Shown in pieces: positions 1-10,173 of a stretch of 64,000 bases of DNA (positions are counted from its first letter, which is position 1; each line of letters begins with the position of its first letter). Position numbers and translations under genes: made by a program. A model generated the notes under the pieces. The model searched no databases. It was given only the letters and a program-made list of their open reading frames with translations, and was not told where the DNA came from. Source of the stretch: Pseudomonas arcuscaelestis (GTDB lineage Bacteria; Pseudomonadota; Gammaproteobacteria; Pseudomonadales; Pseudomonadaceae); contig NZ_JACOPV010000001.1 of the NCBI RefSeq assembly GCF_016881005.1, positions 310,001-374,000 on the forward strand, in the 5' to 3' direction.

Positions 1-2597
1 CTGAGTGACGAATAACCGGTGCCAAAATCATCGATGGCCAATTTTACCCCGAGCTCATGCAATTGCTCGAAGGTGGTGATGATGTGTTCGACGCTGTCGA
101 GCAACTGACTCTCGGTCAGCTCCAGTTCCAACAGGTGGGGCTCCAGGCCGCTCTCTTCCAGAACTTGGCGTACCAGACTGACCAGCTTGCCCTGGCGCAA
201 CTGGTGCACCGACAGATTCACCGACACCCGGATCGGCGTCAAACCCTGGCGTTGCCATTCGCGGGCTTGCCAACAAGCCTGGCGCAGTACGAATTCGCCA
301 ATGGGTGCTATCAGGCCGGTCTCTTCAGCCAGACCGATAAACTCACTCGGCGGGACCATGCCCCATTGCGGGTGCTGCCAGCGCACCAGCGCTTCAGCGG
401 CAAGTAAACGCCCCTGGCGCAAGCACAACTTGGGCTGGTAATAGACCAGCAGTTGTCGCTCCTCAATGGCTTTTCGCAATTGATTCTCCAACTGCAGCCG
501 CTCAAGCGTGCTGGCTCGAAGATTCTCGGTGTAGAACTGAAAGCTGTCGCCGCCCAGATGCTTGGCATGCTGCTTGGCCATATCCGCCTGGCTGACCAGG
601 GCACCCAGGTCGAAGGTGGCGTCCGGCAATAAACTGATACCTATAGACGCACTGATCACTACTTCGTGGCCGTCCAGACGCTGCGGTACACGTAGTTTGT
701 CGAGCAGCCGTGTCGTCACCCTGACCAGGCTGGAAAGGTTGTTGTAGCCGTCGAACAACACGGCAAACTCATCACCTGACAACCGCGCCACGGTATCGGC
801 TTCGGGCACTGCATTAGCGATACGCCGCGCCATTTTCTTGAGCAACTGATCTGCCAGCTCATGGCCGAGGCCTTCGTTGAGCAACTTGAAACGATCCAGA
901 TCAATATGCAGTAACGCCAGGCTACGGCCGTTGATTCGAACCCGCTGGCCGGCATCGTGCAGGCGCAGGCGGAACAGTGCCCGGTTAGCCAATCCTGTCA
1001 GTTCGTCGTAATGGGCCAAGTAACGCAGGCGCTCTTCCGACTCACGGCGGGTCGATAGGTCGGTAAAGAAACCCACAATATTACTGATGCTGCCGCGAGC
1101 GTCGCGTACACCGTTCAATTGCAGCCATTGCGGATACAGCTCTCCGTTCTTGCGAGCTTCGACGAGTTCCCCTTGCCAGCGCCCCTGCTGATCCAACGCT
1201 TGCTCGATAGCGGCGCTGTGCCGTCTTGCATCGCGGCTGCAGGGCAACTCCAAGGCATTACGCGCAAGCAACTCTTCACGACAATAACCGGTGACTTCGC
1301 AGTAGGCCTGGTTGACCGCCAGCAATTCGAAATCCGGGCCAAGAATGGCAATGCCTTCGCTGGCCGCCTCGAATACTGTTGCTGCCAGGCGTTGCTGTTC
1401 TTCCTGAGCCTTCTTCGCAGAAACGTCGCGACGCGTACCCAGCATGCGTAGGACCTTGCCGTTGCCGTCGTGCTCCACCGCCTTGCCCCGGTCTTCGATC
1501 CAGCACCAGTGTCCGTGGCTATGGCGTATGCGATACTCGACCCGATAATCCTCGGTGCGACCCTTCAGATGTTCAACCAGTGTGCGTCGCAAAACCGGAA
1601 GATCATCGGGGTGCAGGCGAGGTTTGAGGTCATTGCGTACGCTGCGTACCTGAGCCTGTTCAAGGCCGAATAGCTCGCGAAGCTGGGTATGGTGGATTTC
1701 ATCAGTGTCCAGGTTCCAGTCCCACAGGCCCAGCTCGCTGGCTTGCAAGGCCAATGCGAGACGCTGCTCACTCTTGCCTAGCGCATGATTGGCCTGGTCC
1801 AACTCCAGCCCACGCTGAGCCACCCTCGACTCCAGTCCCGTCTGAGCCTCTCGCAGTTGCTCTTCTATCTGTCGCCGCTGCTCCACTTCGCCAGCCAACG
1901 CCTGGTTCAGGCGCTCACTGCGGCGCTGGGCAGCTTGCAGGTGTTCAATCAATGCCTGGTTCTGGAAGCGCTTGAGCAGGCCGCCTTCTATCAGCCGATT
2001 GACCTGCCAGGCAACTACCAACAGGGCGCCGAGTAAAATCAGGCCCAGCCAACCCCAGCCACGTTGTTGCTCATCGCCATTCCAGAATAAAAAGACGATA
2101 GGTGGCAGCAGGCACGGCAAGGTGAAGCTCAGAAAAGCTGGCAGGCTGACTGCGTAGGCGATGCTGGCGGACAATGTCGCCGCCCCGAGCAAGCCGAACA
2201 CCCAGGCCTGCTGCACAAAGTTATCCACAGGGACCAGGGCAATCGCTGCGCTGGCCAGGGTGAGACCACTGAACGCCGAACCGAATAAAAACATTCGCCA
2301 CCAAGCCGGCTTGGCTTGGCGTTCCGGCATCGCGGAGTCAAACGCTGCGACTTGGATAACTCTCAGTGCTACCAGCGCCATCAACCAGACTACCCAGACA
2401 CTGACCTGCAGGTAACGCGCCGGGCTCCAGAGCAACCAGGCGCAGACAAGTCCATTGAGCAACATGAATAAAGTGGGCAGCAGCGAGCCTTGATAGAGCA
2501 GACGGGTGCGCTCTACCGCCAGTTGCGTAGCAAATTGTTTGCGAATGCTCCCGCGTGTGCCCAGCGGCACGCCAGCGGAGCTGGAACCAGATGTCAT
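1..2597 (-). CDS. PAS-GGDEF-EAL membrane signalling protein (3' end outside window)
   Basis: Probable cyclic-di-GMP turnover protein at the inner membrane. The first 865 residues are present and the gene runs off the left edge. Residues about 30-180 are hydrophobic (five or six membrane spans), followed by a coiled-coil linker, two PAS-like sensor domains (about 275-390 and 405-515), a GGDEF domain (about 520-690) and an EAL domain from about 700. The GGDEF signature reads RLSGDEF near residue 607, with Ser replacing the first Gly. The EAL part has [18 protein letters not shown] and [10 protein letters not shown], so the visible metal and catalytic residues of a phosphodiesterase are intact. 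It is divergent from uvrD, as for the PA5442-type sensory protein of P. aeruginosa. The ATG was chosen because the membrane segment follows it directly. Which activity dominates cannot be read from sequence. Confidence 0.9.
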   Translation of the reverse strand, partial: MTSGSSSAGVPLGTRGSIRKQFATQLAVERTRLLYQGSLLPTLFMLLNGLVCAWLLWSPARYLQVSVWVVWLMALVALRVIQVAAFDSAMPERQAKPAWWRMFLFGSAFSGLTLASAAIALVPVDNFVQQAWVFGLLGAATLSASIAYAVSLPAFLSFTLPCLLPPIVFLFWNGDEQQRGWGWLGLILLGALLVVAWQVNRLIEGGLLKRFQNQALIEHLQAAQRRSERLNQALAGEVEQRRQIEEQLREAQTGLESRVAQRGLELDQANHALGKSEQRLALALQASELGLWDWNLDTDEIHHTQLRELFGLEQAQVRSVRNDLKPRLHPDDLPVLRRTLVEHLKGRTEDYRVEYRIRHSHGHWCWIEDRGKAVEHDGNGKVLRMLGTRRDVSAKKAQEEQQRLAATVFEAASEGIAILGPDFELLAVNQAYCEVTGYCREELLARNALELPCSRDARRHSAAIEQALDQQGRWQGELVEARKNGELYPQWLQLNGVRDARGSISNIVGFFTDLSTRRESEERLRYLAHYDELTGLANRALFRLRLHDAGQRVRINGRSLALLHIDLDRFKLLNEGLGHELADQLLKKMARRIANAVPEADTVARLSGDEFAVLFDGYNNLSSLVRVTTRLLDKLRVPQRLDGHEVVISASIGISLLPDATFDLGALVSQADMAKQHAKHLGGDSFQFYTENLRASTLERLQLENQLRKAIEERQLLVYYQPKLCLRQGRLLAAEALVRWQHPQWGMVPPSEFIGLAEETGLIAPIGEFVLRQACWQAREWQRQGLTPIRVSVNLSVHQLRQGKLVSLVRQVLEESGLEPHLLELELTESQLLDSVEHIITTFEQLHELGVKLAIDDFGTGYSSL

Positions 2598-2777
2598 AGG
2601 CAGTGTTCTTGTAATGGTCAGCCCTAAACGTGCACGGAGCATACACAAGCAGGCAGCCACGCCAAAATGCTCTGGATCATTATTTTGCTGTCCGCCTTGG
2701 CGACGAAAAGCGCTCAAGCACGCAGGCCTTGCGCTACAGACCAATGACCGGCTGGTCAGCGGCAACAAGTTTTTCTA

Positions 2778-2793
2778 CTGTATATTTGCCCAA
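2778..2793 (+). promoter_or_regulatory. Degenerate LexA (SOS) box upstream of uvrD
   Basis: CTGTATATTTGCCCAA lies 28 bp before the uvrD ATG. The left half CTGTATAT fits the LexA consensus, but the right half ends CAA instead of CAG. E. coli uvrD has a LexA box of similar form (CTGTATATATACCCAG). Control by LexA is an inference from this resemblance and position. Confidence 0.4.
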
Positions 2794-2821
2794 GGGTTGC
2801 TCGCGCCTCTAAAATGTCCGG

Positions 2822-5005
2822 ATGCGCGATGATCTCTCTCTCCTGTTGAACTCTCTCAACGACGCCCAACGCCAGGCCGTAGCGGCCCCCGTCGGTCGTC
2901 AGTTGGTTCTGGCCGGTGCCGGCTCTGGCAAAACCCGTGTGCTGGTGCACCGCATCGCCTGGTTGATCCAGGTCGAGCAGGCCTCGCCACACTCGATTCT
3001 GTCGGTGACCTTTACCAACAAGGCCGCTGCCGAGATGCGCCAGCGTATCGAGCAACTGATGGGCATCAACCCGGCCGGTATGTGGGTAGGCACTTTCCAC
3101 GGCCTGGCCCATCGCCTGCTGCGTGCGCATTGGCAAGAAGCCGGCTTGAACCAGAACTTCCAGATCCTCGACAGTGATGATCAGCAACGCTTGGTCAAGC
3201 GAGTGATCCGTGAGCTGGGTCTCGATGAACAACGTTGGCCGGCGCGCCAGGCCCAGTGGTTCATCAATGGGCAGAAAGATGAAGGTTTGCGCCCGCAGCA
3301 CATCCAGGCCAGTGGTGATCTGTACCTGGGCACCATGCGCAGCATTTATGAAGCCTACGAGGCCGCGTGCCAGCGCGCCGGGGTCATCGACTTCTCCGAA
3401 CTGCTCCTGCGCGCGCTGGATCTATGGCGCGACCATCCTGGTCTGCTCGAACACTATCAACGGCGCTTCCGTCATGTGCTGGTGGACGAATTCCAGGATA
3501 CCAACGCCGTGCAATACGCCTGGCTGCGCCTGCTTTGCAAAGGTGGGGACAGCCTGATGGTTGTCGGCGACGACGACCAGTCCATCTACGGCTGGCGCGG
3601 CGCCAAGATCGAGAACATTCACCAGTACAGCGCCGACTTCCCCGACGCCGAAATGATCCGTCTGGAGCAGAACTATCGCTCTACCGCCGGGATCCTCAAG
3701 GCAGCCAACGCCCTGATCGCCAACAATAGCGATCGTCTGGGCAAAGAGCTGTGGACCGATGGTGGCGATGGCGAACCCCTGAGCCTCTACGCCGCCTTCA
3801 ACGAACATGACGAAGCGCGCTATGTGGTCGAAACCATTGAAAGCGTGCTGAAGACGGGGCTGGCCCGCAGCGACATTGCCATCTTGTACCGTTCCAACGC
3901 CCAGTCCCGCGTGCTTGAAGAAGCCTTGCTGCGCGAGCGTATCCCGTACCGCATCTATGGTGGTCAGCGCTTCTTTGAGCGTGCTGAAATCAAGAATGCC
4001 ATGGCCTACCTGCGTTTGCTCGAAGGGCGCGGCAACGACGCCGCTCTGGAGCGGGTAATCAACGTTCCGCCACGGGGCATCGGTGAGAAAACCGTAGAAG
4101 CGATTCGCGATCATGCGCGGCACGCCGAAGTGTCAATGTGGGAATCGATGAGCCTGCTGATCGCCAACAAAGCCCTCAAAGGCCGCGCAGCAGGCGCCCT
4201 TGCGGCGTTCATCGAGCTGATTGAGAACCTTGCCGCGAAAGTCATGGAAATGCCGCTGCACCTGATGACCCAAACCGTGATCGAGCAGTCCGGGCTGATC
4301 ATGTATCACCAGGAAGAAAAAGGTGAGAAGGGTCAGGCACGGGTAGAAAACCTTGAGGAACTGGTCAGCGCCGCGCGTAACTTCGAAACCAGCGAAGAAG
4401 ACGCCGAACTCTCCCCGCTGGCAGCCTTCCTGGGTCACGCTTCGCTGGAAGCCGGCGATGCCCAGGCAGACGAGCATGAAGACAGCATTCAGCTGATGAC
4501 TCTACACAGCGCCAAAGGCCTGGAGTTCCCCCATGTGTTCCTGGTGGGTATGGAAGAGGGCCTGTTCCCGCACAAGATGAGCCTGGAAGAACCTGGCCGC
4601 CTGGCAGAAGAGCGCCGTCTGGCCTATGTCGGCATCACTCGTGCCATGCAGCAACTGGTAATGACCTACGCCGAAACCCGACGCCTATATGGCAGCGAAA
4701 CCTACAACAAGGTCTCTCGTTTCGTACGCGAGATTCCGGCTGGACTGATCCAGGAAGTGCGCTTGTCCAACAGCGTCAGCCGTCCTTTCGGCTCGGGACA
4801 ACAGCAAAACAGTAGCAGTTTGTTTGCCAATGCCAACATTCCGCAGACCTCCTTCAACCTCGGCCAGCGGGTGCAACACGCTGTTTTCGGCGAAGGTGTA
4901 ATCCTCAACTTCGAAGGTTCCGGAGCCCAGGCCCGGGTACAGGTGAACTTCGCAGAAGGCAGCAAATGGCTGATGCTTGGCTATGCCAAGCTAGAAGCGC
5001 TGTAG
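2822..5005 (+). CDS. uvrD: DNA helicase II UvrD (SF1 3'-5' helicase)
   Basis: ATP-driven 3'-5' helicase that removes the excised oligonucleotide in UvrABC nucleotide excision repair and unwinds nicked DNA in mismatch repair. At 727 residues it matches the usual UvrD length (E. coli 720). All SF1A motifs are present: Walker A GAGSGKT at residues 32-38, DEFQDTN (II), GDDDQSIYGWRGA (III), QNYRS (IV), TLHSAKGLEF (V) and EERRLAYVGITRA (VI). The C-terminal tail ends in the small RNA-polymerase-binding type domain (GQRVQHAVFGEG...). It stands alone, with its own promoter region carrying an SOS-like box. Confidence 0.97.
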   Translation: MRDDLSLLLNSLNDAQRQAVAAPVGRQLVLAGAGSGKTRVLVHRIAWLIQVEQASPHSILSVTFTNKAAAEMRQRIEQLMGINPAGMWVGTFHGLAHRLLRAHWQEAGLNQNFQILDSDDQQRLVKRVIRELGLDEQRWPARQAQWFINGQKDEGLRPQHIQASGDLYLGTMRSIYEAYEAACQRAGVIDFSELLLRALDLWRDHPGLLEHYQRRFRHVLVDEFQDTNAVQYAWLRLLCKGGDSLMVVGDDDQSIYGWRGAKIENIHQYSADFPDAEMIRLEQNYRSTAGILKAANALIANNSDRLGKELWTDGGDGEPLSLYAAFNEHDEARYVVETIESVLKTGLARSDIAILYRSNAQSRVLEEALLRERIPYRIYGGQRFFERAEIKNAMAYLRLLEGRGNDAALERVINVPPRGIGEKTVEAIRDHARHAEVSMWESMSLLIANKALKGRAAGALAAFIELIENLAAKVMEMPLHLMTQTVIEQSGLIMYHQEEKGEKGQARVENLEELVSAARNFETSEEDAELSPLAAFLGHASLEAGDAQADEHEDSIQLMTLHSAKGLEFPHVFLVGMEEGLFPHKMSLEEPGRLAEERRLAYVGITRAMQQLVMTYAETRRLYGSETYNKVSRFVREIPAGLIQEVRLSNSVSRPFGSGQQQNSSSLFANANIPQTSFNLGQRVQHAVFGEGVILNFEGSGAQARVQVNFAEGSKWLMLGYAKLEAL

Positions 5006-5113
5006 AGGTAAGCCTGCTTAGGCAAAAGATGGAAACATCTTGGCTCTGGTCATGCGCGTTACAACCTGTGCAACATGACGCGCGTGCAATCCACAAAACG
5101 GGAATACCCTTCT

Positions 5114-5968
5114 ATGCAACGTTTTCTTAGCATCGCCCTGGCGTTGTGCATCGGCCTGACGATGAGCCTCGACGCGAACGCCAAACGCCTCGGTGGCGGC
5201 AAAAGCTCGGGCGCAGCGCCCATGCACCAAACCCGCCAGGCTGCGCCGACTACGCCAGCCGCCTCGCCAACCGCTCCAGGTCGCGCACCTGCAGCCGCCA
5301 GCGGTGCCTCGCGCTGGCTCGGCCCTCTGGCCGGTATCGCCGCCGGTGGCCTGCTGGCCTCGATGTTCATGGGCGATGGCTTCCAAGGCATGCAGATCTT
5401 CGACATCCTGATCATGGCTGTGATCGCCTTCCTGGTGTTCCGCTTCATCGCCGCCCGTCGCCGCAAGCAGCAGCCACAAATGGCCGCCGCCGGTCACGCG
5501 CCGTTCCAGCGCGAAGCTCACCAGCCTGCTGCCCAGCCGTCGATCTTCGGTGGCTCCGCCGCACCTGCCGCAGCCGCCCGTCCGGTAATCAATGCGCCAG
5601 CATGGTTCAACGAGCAGAGCTTCCTGGCTGCTGCGCGCAACCACTTCCAGACGCTGCAGCAGCACTGGGACGCCAACGAAATGGACAAGATCGCCGAGTT
5701 CGTCACCCCGCAGATGCTGCAGTTCCTCAAGCAGGAACGTGCTGATCTGGGTGATGGCTTCCAATCCACCTACATCGACAACCTCGACGTGCAACTTGAA
5801 GGTGTCGAAGACCGCGCCGACAAGACCATCGCCACCCTGACGTTCACCGGCGTGTCGAAAACCTCGCGTTTCGACCAAGGCGAACAGTTCAGCGAAAGTT
5901 GGAACATGGAACGCGCCCAAGGCGAAAACCAGCCTTGGCTGGTCGCAGGGATCCGCCAGAACGGCTGA
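5114..5968 (+). CDS. Tim44-domain membrane protein
   Basis: Tim44-like domain protein of 284 residues. It has a cleavable-looking signal (MQRFLSIALALCIGL...DANA), a low-complexity Ala/Pro/Gly stretch, one or two hydrophobic segments around residues 75-110 (GPLAGIAAGGLLASMF and IFDILIMAVIAFLVF), an Arg/Lys-Gln-rich stop, and a C-terminal Tim44/MBA1-type fold from about residue 165 (WFNEQSFLAAARNHFQTLQ...). An upstream in-frame start exists 39 bp earlier, but the later ATG begins the signal peptide directly. In bacteria the family's role is not settled. A strong terminator follows. It is probably a single-gene unit. Confidence 0.85.
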   Translation: MQRFLSIALALCIGLTMSLDANAKRLGGGKSSGAAPMHQTRQAAPTTPAASPTAPGRAPAAASGASRWLGPLAGIAAGGLLASMFMGDGFQGMQIFDILIMAVIAFLVFRFIAARRRKQQPQMAAAGHAPFQREAHQPAAQPSIFGGSAAPAAAARPVINAPAWFNEQSFLAAARNHFQTLQQHWDANEMDKIAEFVTPQMLQFLKQERADLGDGFQSTYIDNLDVQLEGVEDRADKTIATLTFTGVSKTSRFDQGEQFSESWNMERAQGENQPWLVAGIRQNG

Positions 5969-5987
5969 TCTTGAGGCATTGCACAAA

Positions 5988-6014
5988 AAAACCCCGGGCT
6001 TGCCCCGGGGTTTT
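5988..6014 (+). terminator. Rho-independent terminator after the Tim44-like gene
   Basis: An 11-bp perfect stem AAAACCCCGGG / CCCGGGGTTTT with a 5-nt loop ends in four T residues. The A-rich left side means it could also work on the opposite strand. Confidence 0.85.
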
Positions 6015-6080
6015 GCTTTTAGCGCGGTGGGCTACTAGGGTATAACGCGCAGCGTGTCGTAAAGGTTAGAGGATAGAACC

Positions 6081-6488
6081 GTGGAAGAAGTCATCGAACA
6101 GCTCCGAGAAGCCAACGAACCGGTACCGGTGCCGCTTGAGTTGCCGGATGAAGACCAGTTGGTCGAAATCGAAGAACAGTTGTTCATCAATATTCCGTTC
6201 GTCTTCAAGGAGTTCCTGCTGACGGTGAGCGATGTGGTCTATGGCAGCCTGGAGCCAGTGACAGTCACCGATCCGCAATCTCACACCTATTTGCCAGAAG
6301 TAGCCGCTACAGCCTGGGACATGGGCGTTCCGCGCGAGCTGATCCCAATCTGTCAGGATGGCGACGACTACTACTGTGTCGAGGAAGATGGCACCGTGGT
6401 GCTTTGGTCGGGTGAAGAAGAGCTCGTCACCGAAGAAAGCTGGGAGTCTGTCTGGCACTGGGCCCGGGATGTCTGGCTAGAAAGCTGA
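6081..6488 (+). CDS. SMI1/KNR4 (SUKH) family protein
   Basis: Small acidic cytoplasmic protein (135 residues) of the SMI1/KNR4 superfamily. Typical features are the N-terminal helix followed by LPDEDQLVEIEEQL, the VFKEFLLTVSD block and the WDMGVPRELIPICQDGDDYYC core, where the hydrophobic and Gly/Asp pattern of the fold is clear. The start is GTG, supported by an AGAGGA ribosome-binding site about 8 bp upstream. Other family members act as immunity proteins to secreted toxins, but here no toxin gene is adjacent and similar solitary genes are common in Pseudomonas. A housekeeping or unknown role is therefore at least as likely. Confidence 0.85.
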   Translation: MEEVIEQLREANEPVPVPLELPDEDQLVEIEEQLFINIPFVFKEFLLTVSDVVYGSLEPVTVTDPQSHTYLPEVAATAWDMGVPRELIPICQDGDDYYCVEEDGTVVLWSGEEELVTEESWESVWHWARDVWLES

Positions 6489-6507
6489 ATGAGAAATATC
6501 CTCATAA

Positions 6508-6530
6508 ATTAATGGCCGTTTGCCATTAAT
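6508..6530. terminator. Hairpin between the converging SUKH and antiporter genes
   Basis: A perfect 9-bp inverted repeat ATTAATGGC / GCCATTAAT with loop CGTTT. It lacks a long T tract but sits where two convergent genes end. A second inverted repeat (AATCGCCA / TGGCGATT, 6539-6568) follows. Termination is inferred from position. Confidence 0.5.
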
Positions 6531-6626
6531 GTTCGTAGAATCGCCATGCCTTCCTGTGCGTGGCGATTTCGTTACCGCTCCATCCCCTCGGACACTCGAG
6601 TCGCCTCGTGCAGGAAGCGTCCACCT

Positions 6627-8387
6627 CTAGTGGTGATTCTCCTGATGGTTTTCCAGGGTCTCCAGCAACGCAATCTGCATGCGCGTATGCACCCGGATAA
6701 ACCAACGCCAGAGCAATGCAACGACCCCCGCCGCCACCACAACAATCAATATCAGCAACTCACTGGTTGGCAGAATGCTTGCCGAAAGTGCCGATAACAG
6801 TAGAAAAATCACCAGTAGCGACAACAACGGGATGACCTCGGCAATCACCCGACGGACCCTTTGAGTATGACGGCCGGCCATTTCCGGCTTGACGCCCATC
6901 TCCGCCAGCAACATCGACAACGCCTTGAGCTTGCGATAGGCCGCTATCAAAAATGGCAGCGACAGCAACAATGCAGCGCCCCAGATTAGCGCCTTCTGCT
7001 GACCCACATCGCTGATCCATTTACCCAGGTATTCGCCGATACGCGCAGCGAAATAACCGCCACTGAAAAATATCGCTACCACCAAAGCCAGGTTCACCCC
7101 CACCTGCAACAGGATGCGCCTGATCATCGACGCCAATAGCGCACCCTCACCGTGTGGCTGAATGCTGCGCAGCCACTCCCCATACAGCGACAGCACTCGC
7201 GCCAGAGGGCGCGGAACCACCTTGGCAAGCTTCAGCGACAATGGGTCGGCGCCACGGATGAGGTAGGGTGTGAGCAGCGTGGTAATAGCCGACACGGCAA
7301 CCGCCACCGGATACAGAAAGTCACTGGTGACCTGCAAGGTCATGCCTAACGCTGCAATGATGAATGAGAACTCGCCAATTTGAGAAAGGCCCATGCCCAC
7401 ACGTAGCGAGGTACGCCCATCGTTGCCAGCGATAAAAGCCCCCATGCCACAGGAAAGCATCTTGCCCAACACCACGGCCACGGTAATGACCACGATCGGC
7501 CAGGCATATTCGACCAGTACCTGAGGGTCGATCATCATACCGATGGCAACAAAGAAAATAGCGCTGAACAAGTCGCGGACCGGCTCGATCAACCGTTCGA
7601 TTTTAATCAACTGACGAGATTCGGCCATGATCGCGCCGATCAGGAATGCGCCCAGCACCATGCTGTATTCGAGCTTGACGACCAGCAGGCAGAAGCCGAA
7701 ACACAGTCCCAGTACGGTGATAAGCAGCATTTCATTGCTTTCGAACCGCGCGACATAAGCCAACAGGCGCGGCACCAGCAAAATACCGATGACCAACGCC
7801 ACAATCATGAACAGCGATAGCTTGCCGACCGTGGAGAATACTTCGCCGGAGCTCACAGAACCGCTGACAGCGATCCCTGAAAGCAGCGCAATAATACCGA
7901 TGCCGAGAATGTCTTCGACGATCAGCACACCAAAGATCAACTGCGCAAAGCGCTCGTTCTTCATCTTCAGATCGTTGAGCGCTTTGACAATGATGGTGGT
8001 TGAGGAAATCGCCAGGATAGCGCCCAGGAACAGCGAATCCATGGTGCTCCAGCCAAACCAGCGGCCGATCTCGAAGCCGATCCAGATCATCAGCACGATT
8101 TCCAGGAACGCCGCGATGAACGCGGTGGCGCCCACTTTGAAGAGCTTTCGCAGGCTGAATTCCAGCCCTAGGCAGAACATCAGGAAAATCACCCCAAGCT
8201 CGGCAAGCGTCTTGATGGTGTCTTCGTCGTGAATCAGTCCGAAAGGTGGGGTATGCGGGCCGATAATAAAGCCGGCGACGACATAACCCAGTACGACCGG
8301 CTGCTTGAAGCGGTGAAACAGGATGGTCACCACACCGGCAACCAGCATGATCACCGCCAGGTCCTGGATGAAGCTGATGGCATGCAC
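6627..8387 (-). CDS. CPA2 cation:proton antiporter (KefB-like)
   Basis: Inner-membrane monovalent cation/H+ exchanger of the CPA2 family, similar to the PA5518-type potassium efflux transporter. The N-terminal two thirds show about 12 hydrophobic spans with the family motifs GYVVAGFIIGPH, ELGVIFLMFCLGLEFSL and SLFLGAILAISSTTIIVKAL. Unlike KefB/KefC it has no C-terminal Rossmann (TrkA-N/RCK) domain. The last 200 residues instead hold further membrane helices, so ligand gating by nucleotides is not expected from this chain. The start is a GTG with GGAG 8 bp upstream; an upstream in-frame extension of 24 residues looks untranslated. The substrate (K+ or Na+) cannot be told from sequence. Confidence 0.9.
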   Translation of the reverse strand: MHAISFIQDLAVIMLVAGVVTILFHRFKQPVVLGYVVAGFIIGPHTPPFGLIHDEDTIKTLAELGVIFLMFCLGLEFSLRKLFKVGATAFIAAFLEIVLMIWIGFEIGRWFGWSTMDSLFLGAILAISSTTIIVKALNDLKMKNERFAQLIFGVLIVEDILGIGIIALLSGIAVSGSVSSGEVFSTVGKLSLFMIVALVIGILLVPRLLAYVARFESNEMLLITVLGLCFGFCLLVVKLEYSMVLGAFLIGAIMAESRQLIKIERLIEPVRDLFSAIFFVAIGMMIDPQVLVEYAWPIVVITVAVVLGKMLSCGMGAFIAGNDGRTSLRVGMGLSQIGEFSFIIAALGMTLQVTSDFLYPVAVAVSAITTLLTPYLIRGADPLSLKLAKVVPRPLARVLSLYGEWLRSIQPHGEGALLASMIRRILLQVGVNLALVVAIFFSGGYFAARIGEYLGKWISDVGQQKALIWGAALLLSLPFLIAAYRKLKALSMLLAEMGVKPEMAGRHTQRVRRVIAEVIPLLSLLVIFLLLSALSASILPTSELLILIVVVAAGVVALLWRWFIRVHTRMQIALLETLENHQENHH

Positions 8388-8700
8388 GGCGTGGTACTCC
8401 TTACCTTGGGACCATGGACACAGCGCAACTCCTGCACGTGGATTGAGTTGCGGGTACATAATGATTTAATACAGAACGCCCATCTTGCATGGGCTTCTTC
8501 AGGTTAACACCGCCACCTGTCGCGAAAAGCCGATGCAATAAGTGGTAACAGATCGACCAATTCAACGCCGTGTATGGCACTAATAGCGTGACGGCAAGGC
8601 CGCTGTCAGCGTCCCGTCTTTTAATGGGATCGAAATAGGGGAAAGAAGCGTGAATACCAGTCGCCACCCCGCCTCAGCGCAACCTCACCGTGAGCACACT

Positions 8701-9186
8701 ATGGAACCTGGAAACGCCCAGCTGTCGATGACCGTCCTGATGACCCCGGACAAGGCCAATTTTTCTGGCAACGTTCATGGCGGTACGCTGCTCAAATACC
8801 TCGATGAAGTGGCTTATGCTTGCGCTAGCCGCTATGCCGGTCGCTATGTGGTAACCCTGTCGGTAGACCAGGTGGTCTTTCGCGAACCGGTACATGTCGG
8901 TGAGCTGGTGACCTTTCTGGCCTCGGTCAACTACACCGGCAACACCTCAATGGAAGTTGGCATCAAGGTCGTCACTGAAAACATCCGCGAACGTTCGGTG
9001 CGCCATAGCAATAGCTGCTTTTTTACCATGGTTGCCGTCGATGACGACCGCAAGCCGGTGGCAGTTCCTCCCCGCCAGCCGGAAAGCAGTGAAGAGAAGC
9101 GCCGCTTCATGCAAGGAAAGCAGCGCCGATTGATCCGCCAGGAGCTGGAAAAGCGTTACCAGGAACTCAAGGGCGACGCGCTTTAA
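8701..9186 (+). CDS. Acyl-CoA thioesterase (hotdog fold)
   Basis: Hydrolyses acyl-CoA to free fatty acid and CoA in the cytoplasm. This is a single hotdog domain of about 161 residues. The conserved block [20 protein letters not shown] carries the helix-start Gly-Gly and the catalytic-type Asp, and [16 protein letters not shown] forms the following strands. The tail is a charged helix ([16 protein letters not shown]). An in-frame GTG 51 bp upstream has a better ribosome-binding site (AGGGGAAAGA), so the true start may be there; homologous proteins usually begin at the [11 protein letters not shown]et chosen here. The gene converges on pdxY, overlapping by 4 bp. Confidence 0.88.
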   Translation: MEPGNAQLSMTVLMTPDKANFSGNVHGGTLLKYLDEVAYACASRYAGRYVVTLSVDQVVFREPVHVGELVTFLASVNYTGNTSMEVGIKVVTENIRERSVRHSNSCFFTMVAVDDDRKPVAVPPRQPESSEEKRRFMQGKQRRLIRQELEKRYQELKGDAL

Positions 9187-10055
9187 TAGCCAAGAAGTTG
9201 CGCTTCAAAACGCACGCGTGGATGTACGATGCGATCCTGGGCCCGCACCAGCTCAAGTTCATAGCTGGCGCAGGCCTGGGTTTCCAACAGTACCTCGTGA
9301 ACCGCTGCTGCAGCGAATTCGAACGCTGCCACCCAGCTGTCACCCAGCAACAGGCGCGCCAGGAACAACCCTGAAGTCAGATCACCGACGCCTACAGGTT
9401 GTCGCGGGAAAGCCAAGAGCGGCCGACGCAGGTGCCAGCTGTCTTGCGCAGTAACCAGCAGCATCTCAAAATCATCAGCGCCACGTCCGGGGTAGACCAG
9501 GTGTTTGACCAGCACCGCTTTCGGTCCGCGCGCCAGCAAGCTGCGAGCCATGACCACGCAATCTTCCAACGATTCAGGCCGGCGATCGCAAAAGCTGTCC
9601 AGCTCCAGCTGGTTTGGACACAACACATCAGCGACTGCCGATGCTTCTTCGAGCAAAAAGCTGCTGACTTCGGCCGGTACGATGCAGCCTTTCTCCGGAT
9701 GCCCCATTACTGGATCACAGAGATAGATGGCCTTGGGGTTCGCCGCCTTGATTCGCGCCACCCCGCTGAGAATTGCTCGCCCTTGTTCGGCGCTGCCCAG
9801 GTAACCTGATAGCACTGCATCGCAGTTACCCAGCTCTCCAATCGCTGCAATTCCCTCTACCAGTGCGGGAATTTGAGCTGGCGCAAGCACTTCTCCCGTC
9901 CACTGGCCATACTGAGTGTGGTTGGAGAACTGTACGGTGTTCAGAGGCCATACATTCACACCGACCCGCTGCATCGGAAACACTGCCGCGCCATTACCGG
10001 CATGGCCGAAAACTACATGAGACTGAATGGCAAGCAGGTGCGGCGTACGTTTCAT
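9183..10055 (-). CDS. pdxY: Pyridoxal kinase PdxY
   Basis: ATP-dependent phosphorylation of pyridoxal to pyridoxal 5'-phosphate in vitamin B6 salvage. The 290 residues fit the ribokinase-like PdxY family. The N-terminal substrate region is [23 protein letters not shown], and the [15 protein letters not shown] segment (here [14 protein letters not shown]) follows. The CDPVMG motif and PNQLELD are typical of B6 kinases, and the anion-hole/catalytic motif reads [10 protein letters not shown] with the base Asp. Met was placed at [11 protein letters not shown] because the preceding six codons lack a ribosome-binding site. It is convergent with the thioesterase gene. Confidence 0.95.
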   Translation of the reverse strand: MKRTPHLLAIQSHVVFGHAGNGAAVFPMQRVGVNVWPLNTVQFSNHTQYGQWTGEVLAPAQIPALVEGIAAIGELGNCDAVLSGYLGSAEQGRAILSGVARIKAANPKAIYLCDPVMGHPEKGCIVPAEVSSFLLEEASAVADVLCPNQLELDSFCDRRPESLEDCVVMARSLLARGPKAVLVKHLVYPGRGADDFEMLLVTAQDSWHLRRPLLAFPRQPVGVGDLTSGLFLARLLLGDSWVAAFEFAAAAVHEVLLETQACASYELELVRAQDRIVHPRVRFEAQLLGY

Positions 10056-10173
10056 GCAAGGCTTCCGAAGCAATTAGATGAAATTCAAGGCGTGCAGTAT
10101 GGCGCCAACAGCCACCTGTACGACAGACCAGGGAGGCAGTTAAGCTTGGCATAATACGTTGGAGCATTCGCAA

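Noticed and set aside
6081..6488. SUKH protein as immunity gene of a toxin system
   Set aside because: No polymorphic toxin, Rhs or CDI-like gene is adjacent. The gene stands alone between housekeeping genes and terminators.
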